From NCBI GenBank assembly GCA_964542305.1, contig CAZITX010000015.1:1-62881 (forward strand): a stretch of DNA of 62,881 nucleotides. Direction: 5' to 3'. Every line of letters begins with the position of its first letter. The first letter of the stretch is position 1. The notes beneath the pieces are model-generated. The model was given only the letters and a program-made list of their open reading frames with translations. It did no database searches and was not told where the DNA came from. A program made the translations under genes and the position numbers. Shown piece by piece: positions 17,860-26,056 of this stretch. This stretch comes from DMER64 sp964542305 (GTDB taxonomy: Bacteria; Bacteroidota; Bacteroidia; Bacteroidales; UBA932).

Positions 17860-18633
17860 TCAGGCGATCAGCAAACTAACGGCCATCACTGCCATACCGG
17901 CAATAAAACCCAGAATGGATAAATGGTGCCTGCCAAAACGTTCGGCACCGGGGAGCAATTCGTCAATGGAAATGTATACCATTATACCCGACACACTGGC
18001 CAAAACCACACCTTCCAGCATAGGGTCCCAGAACGGCAACAGGATAAGAAACGCTACAAGTGCTCCCACAGGTTCGGCCAATCCCGACAGGAATGAATAC
18101 CAGAATGCTTTCCTTCTGCTCCCGGTAGCATGGTAAATGGGAACAGAAACAGCAATGCCTTCGGGGATGTTGTGTATGGCAATGGCCAGTGCAATGGGAA
18201 TACCCACATCCAGGCTGTTCATACCGGACATGAAGGCAGCCACTCCCTCCGGAAAATTGTGTATGGCAATACTCAAAGCAATCATGATCCCCATTCTTTT
18301 CAAGCGTACGTTCTTTTCCATGTCTTCGGCAAGATGGATCTCGTGCGGGTTTTCATCCTCGGGTATTAAAAAGTCAATAATGGCGATCAATCCTATACCT
18401 CCGAAAAAAGACAGCACCAATTGCAGGTCATTCAATACTTTCCCGGCTTCAGGAACCAGCTCCATAAAAGAAATATAGATCATCACCCCGGCAGAAAAAC
18501 CCAGCGTCAGGGAAAGAAAATTAGTGTTAGTTCTTTTTGTGAGAAATGCGACCAGAGAACCAATTCCGGTTGCCAGGCCGGCGAAAAGAGTAAGCGTAAA
18601 AGCTATAATAATTTGAGAAAATTCAAATTGCAT
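17860..18633 (-). CDS. zupT: ZIP-family divalent metal transporter (ZupT-like)
   Basis: The 257-residue inner-membrane protein should import zinc and perhaps other divalent metals such as iron or manganese. It has about eight hydrophobic segments and the two metal-site helices with AIHNFPEGVA and AIHNIPEGIAV, the signature His-Asn-x-Pro-Glu-Gly motifs of the ZupT/GufA subfamily. Length is typical. Its start overlaps the end of the upstream AI-2E-type permease gene by 11 bases (18623-18633), so the two are co-translated. The AraC gene follows after a short gap. The subfamily call is firm; metal preference is inferred from homology. Confidence 0.9.
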   Translation of the reverse strand: MQFEFSQIIIAFTLTLFAGLATGIGSLVAFLTKRTNTNFLSLTLGFSAGVMIYISFMELVPEAGKVLNDLQLVLSFFGGIGLIAIIDFLIPEDENPHEIHLAEDMEKNVRLKRMGIMIALSIAIHNFPEGVAAFMSGMNSLDVGIPIALAIAIHNIPEGIAVSVPIYHATGSRRKAFWYSFLSGLAEPVGALVAFLILLPFWDPMLEGVVLASVSGIMVYISIDELLPGAERFGRHHLSILGFIAGMAVMAVSLLIA

Positions 18634-19744
18634 GATCGGAATTCTTAACAGTTAAACGCTGAACGATCTTAAACCGGGAAAGAAATTCACTGGCAAAAAC
18701 ACGCAGGACGGTATAGGCGGGTATGGCAACCAGCATCCCCACTGCCCCTCCCATAAAACCTGAGATCAAAATGACCAGGAAGATTTCCAGAGGATGCGCT
18801 TTCACACTGCTGGAATAGATCAATGGTTGAAAGAGGTATGTATCCAGCATATTAACACCTACATATACAGCGACCATAGCTGCAACAAAAAACAACAATC
18901 CGGGATAACCCGAGGCCCCGTAAGATGTAGCTACACCCAATATCACTCCAAGTGTACCTGCCAGCAGAGGTCCTACATACGGTACAATGTTAAATATCCC
19001 GAACACAAGTCCCAGAACAAGAGCCATCTGGTATTCTATCCTGACTATGAAATGCAATCCGGTGGATATCAAAACAGTCATCACAACCACCTGAATCAAA
19101 ATTCCAACAAAATATCTGAACAACAATTCGTTAGAAGCTTTTAGCGCATGAGATACTTTTTCTTCATACTTCACTGGAACGATGGCCCGGAGCATATCCC
19201 CGAACATGTTTTCTTCCTTAAGAAAAAAGAAAGTAATGAAAATCACCGAAAACAGACCTACTCCAAAGTTAAGCAAAAACGAAGCTACGGATCCAAAAAA
19301 ACGTGTAAGTAGCTCGGGATGAAGGATTTTATCTATTTCGGTCCAAAGCAAAGCTTCTATGGTAACTGACGGGTCAATACGGGGGAAATACCTGTGCATT
19401 AGTTCATTGACCTGACTGAGAGGTTGTGAGATCATGGCCGAAATATCCTGCAGCTTCAAGGACTCCAGACGAGACATGATCCCGCTTACCAAAGGCGTCA
19501 TAAAATAAAAAACAAGAACTACCACACCCAGCATCAGCAACAATACCAGAATGGCCGAAAGGGCTTTTGGCATATGCCACTTTTTTATTCTCATGCGGGA
19601 CATCTGTTTGACCAAAGGGCTTCCGATCAATGACAACAAGGCCGCGATCAGGATATAGGAAATGATGCTCCTGAAATACCAGACCAGGAATCCGATGATG
19701 GCAAGAACGGCAGTAGCTATTATGTATTTGGCCAGCTTATTCAT
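18623..19744 (-). CDS. AI-2E (YdiK/TqsA-type) family permease
   Basis: The 373-residue polytopic membrane protein has two hydrophobic segments at the N-terminus, a soluble amphipathic stretch (about 65-155) and further membrane helices. It carries the family-typical FGIFNIVPYVGPLLAG and the C-terminal part SGFMGGAVGMLVAIPAY. Members are named after an autoinducer-2 exporter, but others move ions or unknown small molecules, so the substrate should be left open. The gene starts 7 bases after a -7 box TATTTTTG at 19752 and overlaps zupT by 11 bases. Confidence 0.9.
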   Translation of the reverse strand: MNKLAKYIIATAVLAIIGFLVWYFRSIISYILIAALLSLIGSPLVKQMSRMRIKKWHMPKALSAILVLLLMLGVVVLVFYFMTPLVSGIMSRLESLKLQDISAMISQPLSQVNELMHRYFPRIDPSVTIEALLWTEIDKILHPELLTRFFGSVASFLLNFGVGLFSVIFITFFFLKEENMFGDMLRAIVPVKYEEKVSHALKASNELLFRYFVGILIQVVVMTVLISTGLHFIVRIEYQMALVLGLVFGIFNIVPYVGPLLAGTLGVILGVATSYGASGYPGLLFFVAAMVAVYVGVNMLDTYLFQPLIYSSSVKAHPLEIFLVILISGFMGGAVGMLVAIPAYTVLRVFASEFLSRFKIVQRLTVKNSDHAI

Positions 19745-19751
19745 TTGGTAT

Positions 19752-19759
19752 CAAAAATA
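19752..19759 (-). promoter_or_regulatory. -7 element TATTTTTG upstream of the AI-2E permease
   Basis: Exact TAnnTTTG on the minus strand, ending 7 bases before ATG 19744. It implies a 5' leader of only a few bases for the permease-zupT unit. Confidence 0.55.
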
Positions 19760-19785
19760 CTCATTTTTTATCTTTCTCCTATCTG

Positions 19786-21210
19786 TCAGTACAATTCCAC
19801 ACAATTGACCAAAGGCGGTGCTCCGGCTTCCAGGATACTCACCCGGATTACCCCTGAAGTCACGGGGGAAAAAGACAATATCCTTTTATAACCTATTGTC
19901 GTACCTTGAGCAATTGTATGCCACAGGCCGTCAGAAGGGTTTATGTATTCTACTATAAAACGGGCAATCCGTTGACCTAAGGGGATGTACTCCTGTAAAA
20001 GGATCATGCTGAATGTTTCTTCCTTATCCAGCGTCAGGGTAAACGAGGCTGCGGTCTTCCCTTCACGGGGAGTCCAATAGGTATCGTAAGATTTATCTGT
20101 TATGTTTTGAGGACCGAAACGTCGGGAATTTCCTGCCCTTACGGAAGAAGCTTCCACACGGGCAGATTCTGCTATATTCCTTGAAAACAGATCCATACGT
20201 TTTCTTTTGAATTCCATCAACCTGAGTGAATCACCCATCGGGATGCGTCCGGACCGGTCGGGAGGCACGTTCAGTAACAAGTTCGCGTTCCTGCCCACCG
20301 ACCCCAGGTAGATCTCCATCAGCTCATCCACCGTTTTCAGGCTGCTGTCCGTGGAAGGACTATAGAACCAACCCGGTCTGATGGATACATCGGCCTCGGC
20401 AGGTATCCAAAAATTGCCGTATCGGTTTCCTGAATTCAAAATATTCACCGGAGGCGCATTTTTTCCGGGACTATACCCGGTGGTATCCAGGCGTGACCAA
20501 TTGGTTTCTCCGGCCATACCGCGTTCGTTGCCTACCCAACGACATCCGGGCCCCACATCGCTGAATATGATGGCTTCCGGCTGGTATTTACGAACGATAT
20601 GGTGAAACAGGTCCCAATCGTAAGGGGCAGCCATGTCATCTCCGCACGCCCCGTCAAACCATTGTTCAAATACAGGACCGTAGGAAAAAAGTACCTCGGC
20701 AAGCATCCCGGCAAAAATATCATTGTACTGTACAGATCCGTAAGCAGGGTGGTTCCTGTCCCAGGGAGAAACATATACGCCAAATTTCAAATCGTATTCC
20801 CTGCAAGCCCGGGAAAGTTCTTCAAGGACATCTCCCTTTCCCTCCTTCCAATGACTTTCCCGGACGGTATGCGAACTGAATTGACTGGGCCAGAGACAAA
20901 ACCCGTCGTGATGTTTTGCCGTAACAATGATCCCTTTCATACCGGCTTCCCTGGCGGTAGAGGCCCATTGCCGGCAATCGAGTGCCGTGGGATTGAAAAC
21001 GCCGGGATCTTCCCTTCCGGTGCCCCATTCACGGTCAGTAAAGGTATTGGGCCCAAAATGAACAAACATATAATACTCCATCTGTTGCCATTCCAATTGA
21101 TTGGTGGAAGGTAGCGGACCATATGCCTCGGGCGAAGATCCCCTGTTACAGCCTGTCCATAAGATCGTTGATATATATAAAATTAAAACGTGGACTATTT
21201 TATTTTCCAT
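19786..21210 (-). CDS. GH29 alpha-L-fucosidase lipoprotein with a C-terminal F5/8-type domain
   Basis: The 474-residue lipoprotein (ISTILWTGC, Cys 21) should release alpha-L-fucose by a retaining mechanism. The barrel starts with FVHFGPNTFTDREWGTG and has the family motif TAKHHDGFCLWPS. The likely nucleophile is Asp186 in EQWFDGACGD. Residues about 345-474 form a beta-sandwich of the F5/8 type C/CBM32 kind (NITDKSYDTYWTPREG..., ending VNCVELY). Proteins of this architecture in Bacteroidota act on fucosylated host or plant glycans. It is transcribed away from the sulfur-enzyme gene and is the only clear exo-glycosidase here beside the split GH30-like enzyme. A near-consensus -7 (AATATTTG) lies upstream. 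Confidence 0.92.
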   Translation of the reverse strand: MENKIVHVLILYISTILWTGCNRGSSPEAYGPLPSTNQLEWQQMEYYMFVHFGPNTFTDREWGTGREDPGVFNPTALDCRQWASTAREAGMKGIIVTAKHHDGFCLWPSQFSSHTVRESHWKEGKGDVLEELSRACREYDLKFGVYVSPWDRNHPAYGSVQYNDIFAGMLAEVLFSYGPVFEQWFDGACGDDMAAPYDWDLFHHIVRKYQPEAIIFSDVGPGCRWVGNERGMAGETNWSRLDTTGYSPGKNAPPVNILNSGNRYGNFWIPAEADVSIRPGWFYSPSTDSSLKTVDELMEIYLGSVGRNANLLLNVPPDRSGRIPMGDSLRLMEFKRKRMDLFSRNIAESARVEASSVRAGNSRRFGPQNITDKSYDTYWTPREGKTAASFTLTLDKEETFSMILLQEYIPLGQRIARFIVEYINPSDGLWHTIAQGTTIGYKRILSFSPVTSGVIRVSILEAGAPPLVNCVELY

Positions 21211-21220
21211 CGGGAATTAT

Positions 21221-21228
21221 TACCTTTG
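21221..21228 (+). promoter_or_regulatory. -7 element TACCTTTG upstream of the CoA-disulfide reductase gene
   Basis: Exact TAnnTTTG with about 50 bases to ATG 21281, one of the few longer leaders in this window. The leader is AT-rich and holds no hairpin that I can see. Confidence 0.55.
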
Positions 21229-21280
21229 TCAAATATTAATGATACAAACTATTTATCTTTTATAAAAATACAAAAAAACC

Positions 21281-23782
21281 ATGAAACATCTTATAATCGG
21301 CGGCGTGGCAGGCGGTGCCACTACAGCAGCCAGGATCAGAAGAAACGATGAAAAGGCAGAGATCATAATGTTTGAAAAAGGGTCGTATATATCCTATGCG
21401 AATTGCGGGCTTCCCTATTACATCGGAGATGTGATCAAAGACAGGGAAAAACTGTTTGTGCAGACACCCGAAACCTTTGGAACTCGTTTTAACATGGAAA
21501 TCCGGATCAACTCGGAAGTGATTGCCATTGATCCTGAAAAGAAGCAGGTTACCGTAAAAAACGAAAAAGGAGAATCATACATAGAGAGTTATGACAAACT
21601 CTTGCTTTCTCCCGGTGCCACTCCTGTAAAACCTCCCCTGCCCGGGATTGATTCAAAAGGTATCTTTACCATGAGAAACGTTGATGACACCGACAGGATA
21701 AAAGCGTACGTTCAATCCCATCCCATTCGCCGGGCCGTAGTGGTGGGAGCCGGATTCATAGGTTTGGAAATGGCAGAGAACCTGCATGCAACAGGAGCGC
21801 AGGTAGCCATCGTTGAAATGGCAGAGCAGGTAATGGCCCCCATTGATTTTTCCATGGCCGGCCTGGTACACCAGCATCTTTACCAAAAAAACGTTGCCCT
21901 GCATCTGAACCAGGCCGTCAAAGGTTTTGTCCCCAAAAAAGGACCGGATCCCGCCATTCGTGTAGAACTCTCTGACGGTAGTCAGATTGAAGCAGACATT
22001 GTGATCCTCTCCATAGGAGTACGTCCGGAAACAACGCTGGCCAAAAAGGCCGGCCTGAAAATTGGAAAAGCCGGAGGCATATACGTAAACAAATATCTGG
22101 AGACTTCCTCACCCGGTATTTATGCTGTGGGAGATGCCATAGAATTCCCTCATCCTGTATCAGGGGACCCCTGGTTGAATTACCTGGCCGGTCCGGCCAA
22201 CAGGCAGGGAAGAATCGTCGCGGACAATATGGTTTTCGGCAACAAGATCAAATACGAAGGGTCCATAGGAACTTCCATTGCCAAAGTCTTTGATATGACA
22301 GTGGCCTCTACCGGCCTTCCGGGCAAGAAGCTTAAACAATTGGGCATCCCCTACCTGACTTCCACCACCCATTCCAATTCTCATGCAGGCTATTATCCCA
22401 ATGCCCTGCAAATGAGTACCAAAATAACATTCGATCCCGAAAGCGGACGATTGTACGGCGGTCAGATAGTAGGTTACGAGGGCGTGGACAAACGGATCGA
22501 TCTGCTGGCTCAGATCGTTAAAAAGAACGGGACAGTATACGATCTTATAACCCTGGAGCATGCCTATGCACCTCCTTTTTCCTCTGCCAAAGATCCCGTG
22601 GCCATTGCCGGTTATGTGGCTTCCAATATTTTAAGCGGCAAAATGAAGCCTTTGTATTGGAGAAAAATGCAAAAAGCCGAGTCAGAAAAGGTGGTAAAAC
22701 TGGACGTCAGGACCCCGGAAGAAAATGCGCTGGGTACGATTGAAGGAGCTGTAAACATTCCCGTGGATGCCTTAAGAAACAGGCTGGATGAAATCCCGCG
22801 TGATAAACCCCTTTATGTATTTTGTGCCGTAGGTTTACGCGGATACCTGGCTTCCAACATATTGATCCAAAACGGTTTCAAAGACGTTTACAATTTAAGC
22901 GGAGGCTATAAAACATATGAAGCAGCGGCAGAATCAGAGCATAAATCAGTTCCCATAACACCTGCCTTTTCCTCTCCATATAATGATTCGGGAGACCCGT
23001 CTGATATGAGCAAATCAACACCTGTCAAATCCAGTGCTTCATCCATAAGTGCCAATATTCTGAAAATTGACGCCACAGGGCTGCAATGTCCCGGACCTAT
23101 TATGAAGATCAAACACAGTATTGACGCCATGGAACCGGGGCAGCAAATGGAAATTCAAGCCACCGACCCGGGTTTTGCCAGGGATGTACAGGCCTGGTGC
23201 CAGACGACCGGGAATATTCTGTTGGAACAATCCGACAGCAAGGGTGTATTCCGGGCAGTGGTAGAAAAAAGGCAAAAACAGGAGTCCTCAACGACCCAGG
23301 CTCCCTCTGGAGGAAAGGGAAAGACCCTTATTATGTTCAGTGATGATCTGGACAAGGCTCTGGCCACTTTTGTACTTGCCAACGGAGCTGCCGCTACCGG
23401 AGAAAAAGTCAGCATTTTCTTTACTTTCTGGGGTCTGAACGTCATAAAAAAAGTGAAGAAGCCCAAAACAAGCAAAGATATATTCGGGAAGATGTTCGGT
23501 ATGATGTTGCCTTCACATTCGGGAGCCCTGAAACTTTCGAAAATGAATATGTTTGGGATGGGACGCCGTATGATGCGACATATCATGAAGATCCGCGGCA
23601 TTGATTCCCTTGAAAGTTTGCGCAGTCAAGCCATTGAAAACGGCGTGGAATTTATTGCCTGCCAGATGTCCATGGATGTGATGGGTGTGAAAAAAGAGGA
23701 GCTCATTGATCATGCAACCATCGGAGGTGTGGCTTCCTATATGAACCGTGCCGTACAGGCAGATGTCAATCTGTTTATATAA
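21281..23782 (+). CDS. Four-domain CoA-disulfide/persulfide reductase: FAD-NAD domain, rhodanese, TusA, DsrE-like
   Basis: The 833-residue cytoplasmic protein joins four sulfur-handling domains. Residues 1 to about 445 are a pyridine-nucleotide-disulfide reductase with GGVAGGATTAARIRR and the single redox Cys42 in ANCGLPY, as in CoA-disulfide or NADH-dependent persulfide reductases. Residues about 460-555 are a rhodanese with Cys515 in VFCAVGLRG. Residues about 590-660 are TusA-like with Cys603 in GLQCPGPIMK. Residues about 680-833 are a DsrE-like domain with Cys794 in FIACQMSMD. All the expected cysteines are present, suggesting persulfide relay within one chain. The MarR-like gene follows after 7 bases. 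The domain order is known in anaerobes; the true substrate (CoA persulfide, polysulfide, glutathione persulfide) is not settled by sequence. Confidence 0.9.
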   Translation: MKHLIIGGVAGGATTAARIRRNDEKAEIIMFEKGSYISYANCGLPYYIGDVIKDREKLFVQTPETFGTRFNMEIRINSEVIAIDPEKKQVTVKNEKGESYIESYDKLLLSPGATPVKPPLPGIDSKGIFTMRNVDDTDRIKAYVQSHPIRRAVVVGAGFIGLEMAENLHATGAQVAIVEMAEQVMAPIDFSMAGLVHQHLYQKNVALHLNQAVKGFVPKKGPDPAIRVELSDGSQIEADIVILSIGVRPETTLAKKAGLKIGKAGGIYVNKYLETSSPGIYAVGDAIEFPHPVSGDPWLNYLAGPANRQGRIVADNMVFGNKIKYEGSIGTSIAKVFDMTVASTGLPGKKLKQLGIPYLTSTTHSNSHAGYYPNALQMSTKITFDPESGRLYGGQIVGYEGVDKRIDLLAQIVKKNGTVYDLITLEHAYAPPFSSAKDPVAIAGYVASNILSGKMKPLYWRKMQKAESEKVVKLDVRTPEENALGTIEGAVNIPVDALRNRLDEIPRDKPLYVFCAVGLRGYLASNILIQNGFKDVYNLSGGYKTYEAAAESEHKSVPITPAFSSPYNDSGDPSDMSKSTPVKSSASSISANILKIDATGLQCPGPIMKIKHSIDAMEPGQQMEIQATDPGFARDVQAWCQTTGNILLEQSDSKGVFRAVVEKRQKQESSTTQAPSGGKGKTLIMFSDDLDKALATFVLANGAAATGEKVSIFFTFWGLNVIKKVKKPKTSKDIFGKMFGMMLPSHSGALKLSKMNMFGMGRRMMRHIMKIRGIDSLESLRSQAIENGVEFIACQMSMDVMGVKKEELIDHATIGGVASYMNRAVQADVNLFI

Positions 23783-23789
23783 TACAAAA

Positions 23790-24155
23790 ATGGAAAATTC
23801 CCTATGTTTGATGAAAGATGTACTTAAGGCTTTTTACGATTTTGAAAAAAGCCTGGTACAATTCCATTCCCTAACCATTAACGAAGCAATCCTGCTTTGT
23901 ATTCTGGGAGAGAAGAAAAATGACTGCAAAGTACATCTTTCAGCTTCAGACATTGCTCAGATCACGGGTTTTTCACCTTCTCACACCTCCAAAGTGTTAC
24001 GATCTGCCGAATCGAAACAATGGATTAACCGTACCGTATGTGACCGCGACAAACGAAAAATGTATTTTTCGCTATCTGAAGAAGGTTTGAAAAAACACAG
24101 CCAATTAAAGAAATTGCCTGTGCAAATCCCGGATTTACTGAAAAGATTGCTTTAA
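23790..24155 (+). CDS. MarR-like winged-helix regulator
   Basis: The 121-residue protein starts at ATG 23790, 7 bases after the upstream stop. The winged helix spans about residues 25-105: LTINEAILLCILGEK, the recognition-helix region ITGFSPSHTSKVLRSAE and the wing CDRDKRKMYFSLSEEG. Such proteins usually repress their own operon in response to a ligand or thiol oxidation. It is probably co-transcribed with the sulfur-redox protein upstream and may control it; Cys residues are present, but no sensing role can be shown. Its last four bases overlap the 3' end of the convergent purF-like gene. Confidence 0.8.
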   Translation: MENSLCLMKDVLKAFYDFEKSLVQFHSLTINEAILLCILGEKKNDCKVHLSASDIAQITGFSPSHTSKVLRSAESKQWINRTVCDRDKRKMYFSLSEEGLKKHSQLKKLPVQIPDLLKRLL

Positions 24156-25993
24156 AAACCAGTGCTTTCCATATATTCCACGAAAGCCCTGTTGACAAGT
24201 TTAACACCTCCGGGGGTAGGGTAATTCCCCGAAAAATACCAGTCCCCCTTATGACCGGGACATGCTTTATGAAGTCCCTCCAGGCTTTGATAAACTATCT
24301 GAACCTGTGCCCCGGTCCCTGCGGGAGTTAACATTTCAGAAATTTTTGCCGAGATGTCCACGGACGAGAAAGGTGCGTATATCTCATGTACGTGGTTTAC
24401 CACTGAGTTACCCGCTTCGTTTCGGGCCTTATTGTATACGTTTTGCACCAGATCATCCATGCCTCTGTCCCGGAGCAGTTCCATCGCTGCCCTGAAGGCA
24501 ATGAATTGGCCCAACCCCGACATATCTATGCCATAAAAATCCGGATAGCGTATCTGCGGAGAAGAAGATACAACGACAATCTTTTTTGGATGCAACCGGT
24601 CCAGTATCTTCAATATACTCTGTTTTAACGTCGTTCCCCTTACAATACTGTCATCCAAAACCACCAGGTTGTCTTTTCCCGGTACGATCGTCCCGTAAGT
24701 CACGTCGTAAACGTGTGCGGCCAGATCATCACGTGTATTTCCTTCGGCTATGAAAGTGCGGAGTTTTATGTCCTTGACGGCCACTTTTTCATTCCTGACA
24801 GAAAGAGACAGGATCTTTCCCAGTTGTTCCCTGTCCCGGCAGATACTGTCAGATAGTATCGCTTCTTTCTTGATCCCGTTCAGATGCTCTTCCAGGCCCT
24901 GCAACAATCCATAATAGGCTGCTTCTGCTGTATTGGGGATGTAAGAAAAGACCGTATTCCGGAAATCATTGTCAACGGCTTCCAGAACAGGATATACAAG
25001 GTTGTTGCCCAAAGCCTTACGTTCACGATAAATATCCGCGTCACTGCCCCTGGAAAAATAAATCCTTTCGAAGGAACAGGGTTTTACATTGCGGGGGGTC
25101 AGTATTTGGGAACATGAAACGTTCCCGTCCCTTGAAATACGCAGGGCCTGTCCCGGCAACAATTCCTGAATGTCTTCCACATCTACGTTCATAACGGTTT
25201 GAATGACGGGACGCTCAGAGGCAACCACGGCTATTTCAGTGTCCTGGTAATAAAATGCGGAACGGATACCCCACGGATCCCTGACGCAGAACGTTTCACC
25301 GGATCCGGTCATACCGGCCACTACGTATCCTCCATCCCACAATGAAGTACATTTTTTTAACAATTCCGTTGCGTTGAAGTTTTCTTCAATCTTTTTGGTC
25401 AGTTCTGTTCCCCGGTATCCCTGACCGTAAAAATCTCTGTACAGGTATTCAATTTCCATATCCAGGCGATGCCCCATTTGCTCAAGCAATATATGGGTAT
25501 CCGCCATTGACCGGGGATGTTGACCTGCAGAGGTAAGTGACTGACAGATCTCAGGGATGTTTGTCATATTGAAATTACCGCAAAGAACAAGTGTTTTGGC
25601 AGCCCAGTTACTGCGCCTTAAATGCGGATGTATATAAGAAAGACCGCTTCTGCCGGTAGTGCTGTAGCGCAGATGTCCCATATACATATCCCCAATGAAA
25701 GGCGCGTTTTGGGACGGGTTTCCATTGATCATTCCGTAGACGGAATCAAAAACTTCATTGATGGCATTATTGCCTGTTTTGCGGTCCCGGAATATGTATT
25801 CTTCCCCGGGAACTGCTTTTGTGTTAACACAGGCCAGCCCGGCTCCCTCCTGCCCCCTGTTGTGCTGTTTCTCCATCAAAAGGAACAGTTTCTGCAACCC
25901 GTACGTCCGGCTGCCGTATTTTTTCTGATAGTATCCTGCAGGCTTTTTCAGACGTATGATGGCTATGCCGCATTCATGCTTCAACGTTTCCAT
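24152..25993 (-). CDS. PurF-like amidophosphoribosyltransferase paralogue
   Basis: The 613-residue protein has a class II glutamine amidotransferase domain followed by a phosphoribosyltransferase domain. The N-terminus METLKHE is followed by CGIAII; in PurF a short propeptide is removed to expose this Cys (here residue 8). The PRPP-binding loop is seen as VVLDDSIVRGTTLKQS. At 613 residues it is about 100 longer than ordinary PurF, with inserted segments. Bacteroidota often carry such a long paralogue beside the normal enzyme. It may make phosphoribosylamine or aminate another phosphoribosyl substrate. A -7 box ends 5 bases before the ATG. Whether it is the main purine enzyme cannot be judged from this window. 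Confidence 0.8.
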   Translation of the reverse strand: METLKHECGIAIIRLKKPAGYYQKKYGSRTYGLQKLFLLMEKQHNRGQEGAGLACVNTKAVPGEEYIFRDRKTGNNAINEVFDSVYGMINGNPSQNAPFIGDMYMGHLRYSTTGRSGLSYIHPHLRRSNWAAKTLVLCGNFNMTNIPEICQSLTSAGQHPRSMADTHILLEQMGHRLDMEIEYLYRDFYGQGYRGTELTKKIEENFNATELLKKCTSLWDGGYVVAGMTGSGETFCVRDPWGIRSAFYYQDTEIAVVASERPVIQTVMNVDVEDIQELLPGQALRISRDGNVSCSQILTPRNVKPCSFERIYFSRGSDADIYRERKALGNNLVYPVLEAVDNDFRNTVFSYIPNTAEAAYYGLLQGLEEHLNGIKKEAILSDSICRDREQLGKILSLSVRNEKVAVKDIKLRTFIAEGNTRDDLAAHVYDVTYGTIVPGKDNLVVLDDSIVRGTTLKQSILKILDRLHPKKIVVVSSSPQIRYPDFYGIDMSGLGQFIAFRAAMELLRDRGMDDLVQNVYNKARNEAGNSVVNHVHEIYAPFSSVDISAKISEMLTPAGTGAQVQIVYQSLEGLHKACPGHKGDWYFSGNYPTPGGVKLVNRAFVEYMESTGF

Positions 25994-25998
25994 GGCTG

Positions 25999-26006
25999 CA
26001 AAAATA
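25999..26006 (-). promoter_or_regulatory. -7 element TATTTTTG for the purF-like gene
   Basis: Exact TAnnTTTG on the minus strand, 5 bases before ATG 25993, predicting a leaderless message. It lies 6 bases from the divergent -7 box at 26013, so the two promoters interlock. Confidence 0.6.
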
Positions 26007-26012
26007 AAATAT

Positions 26013-26020
26013 TATATTTG
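26013..26020 (+). promoter_or_regulatory. -7 element TATATTTG for the alpha/beta-hydrolase gene
   Basis: Exact TAnnTTTG on the plus strand, 36 bases before ATG 26057. It faces away from the purF-like promoter 6 bases to its left. Confidence 0.6.
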
Positions 26021-26056
26021 TTCCTGTCATTTTCTGTAAAAAATGATCCCAATCTT

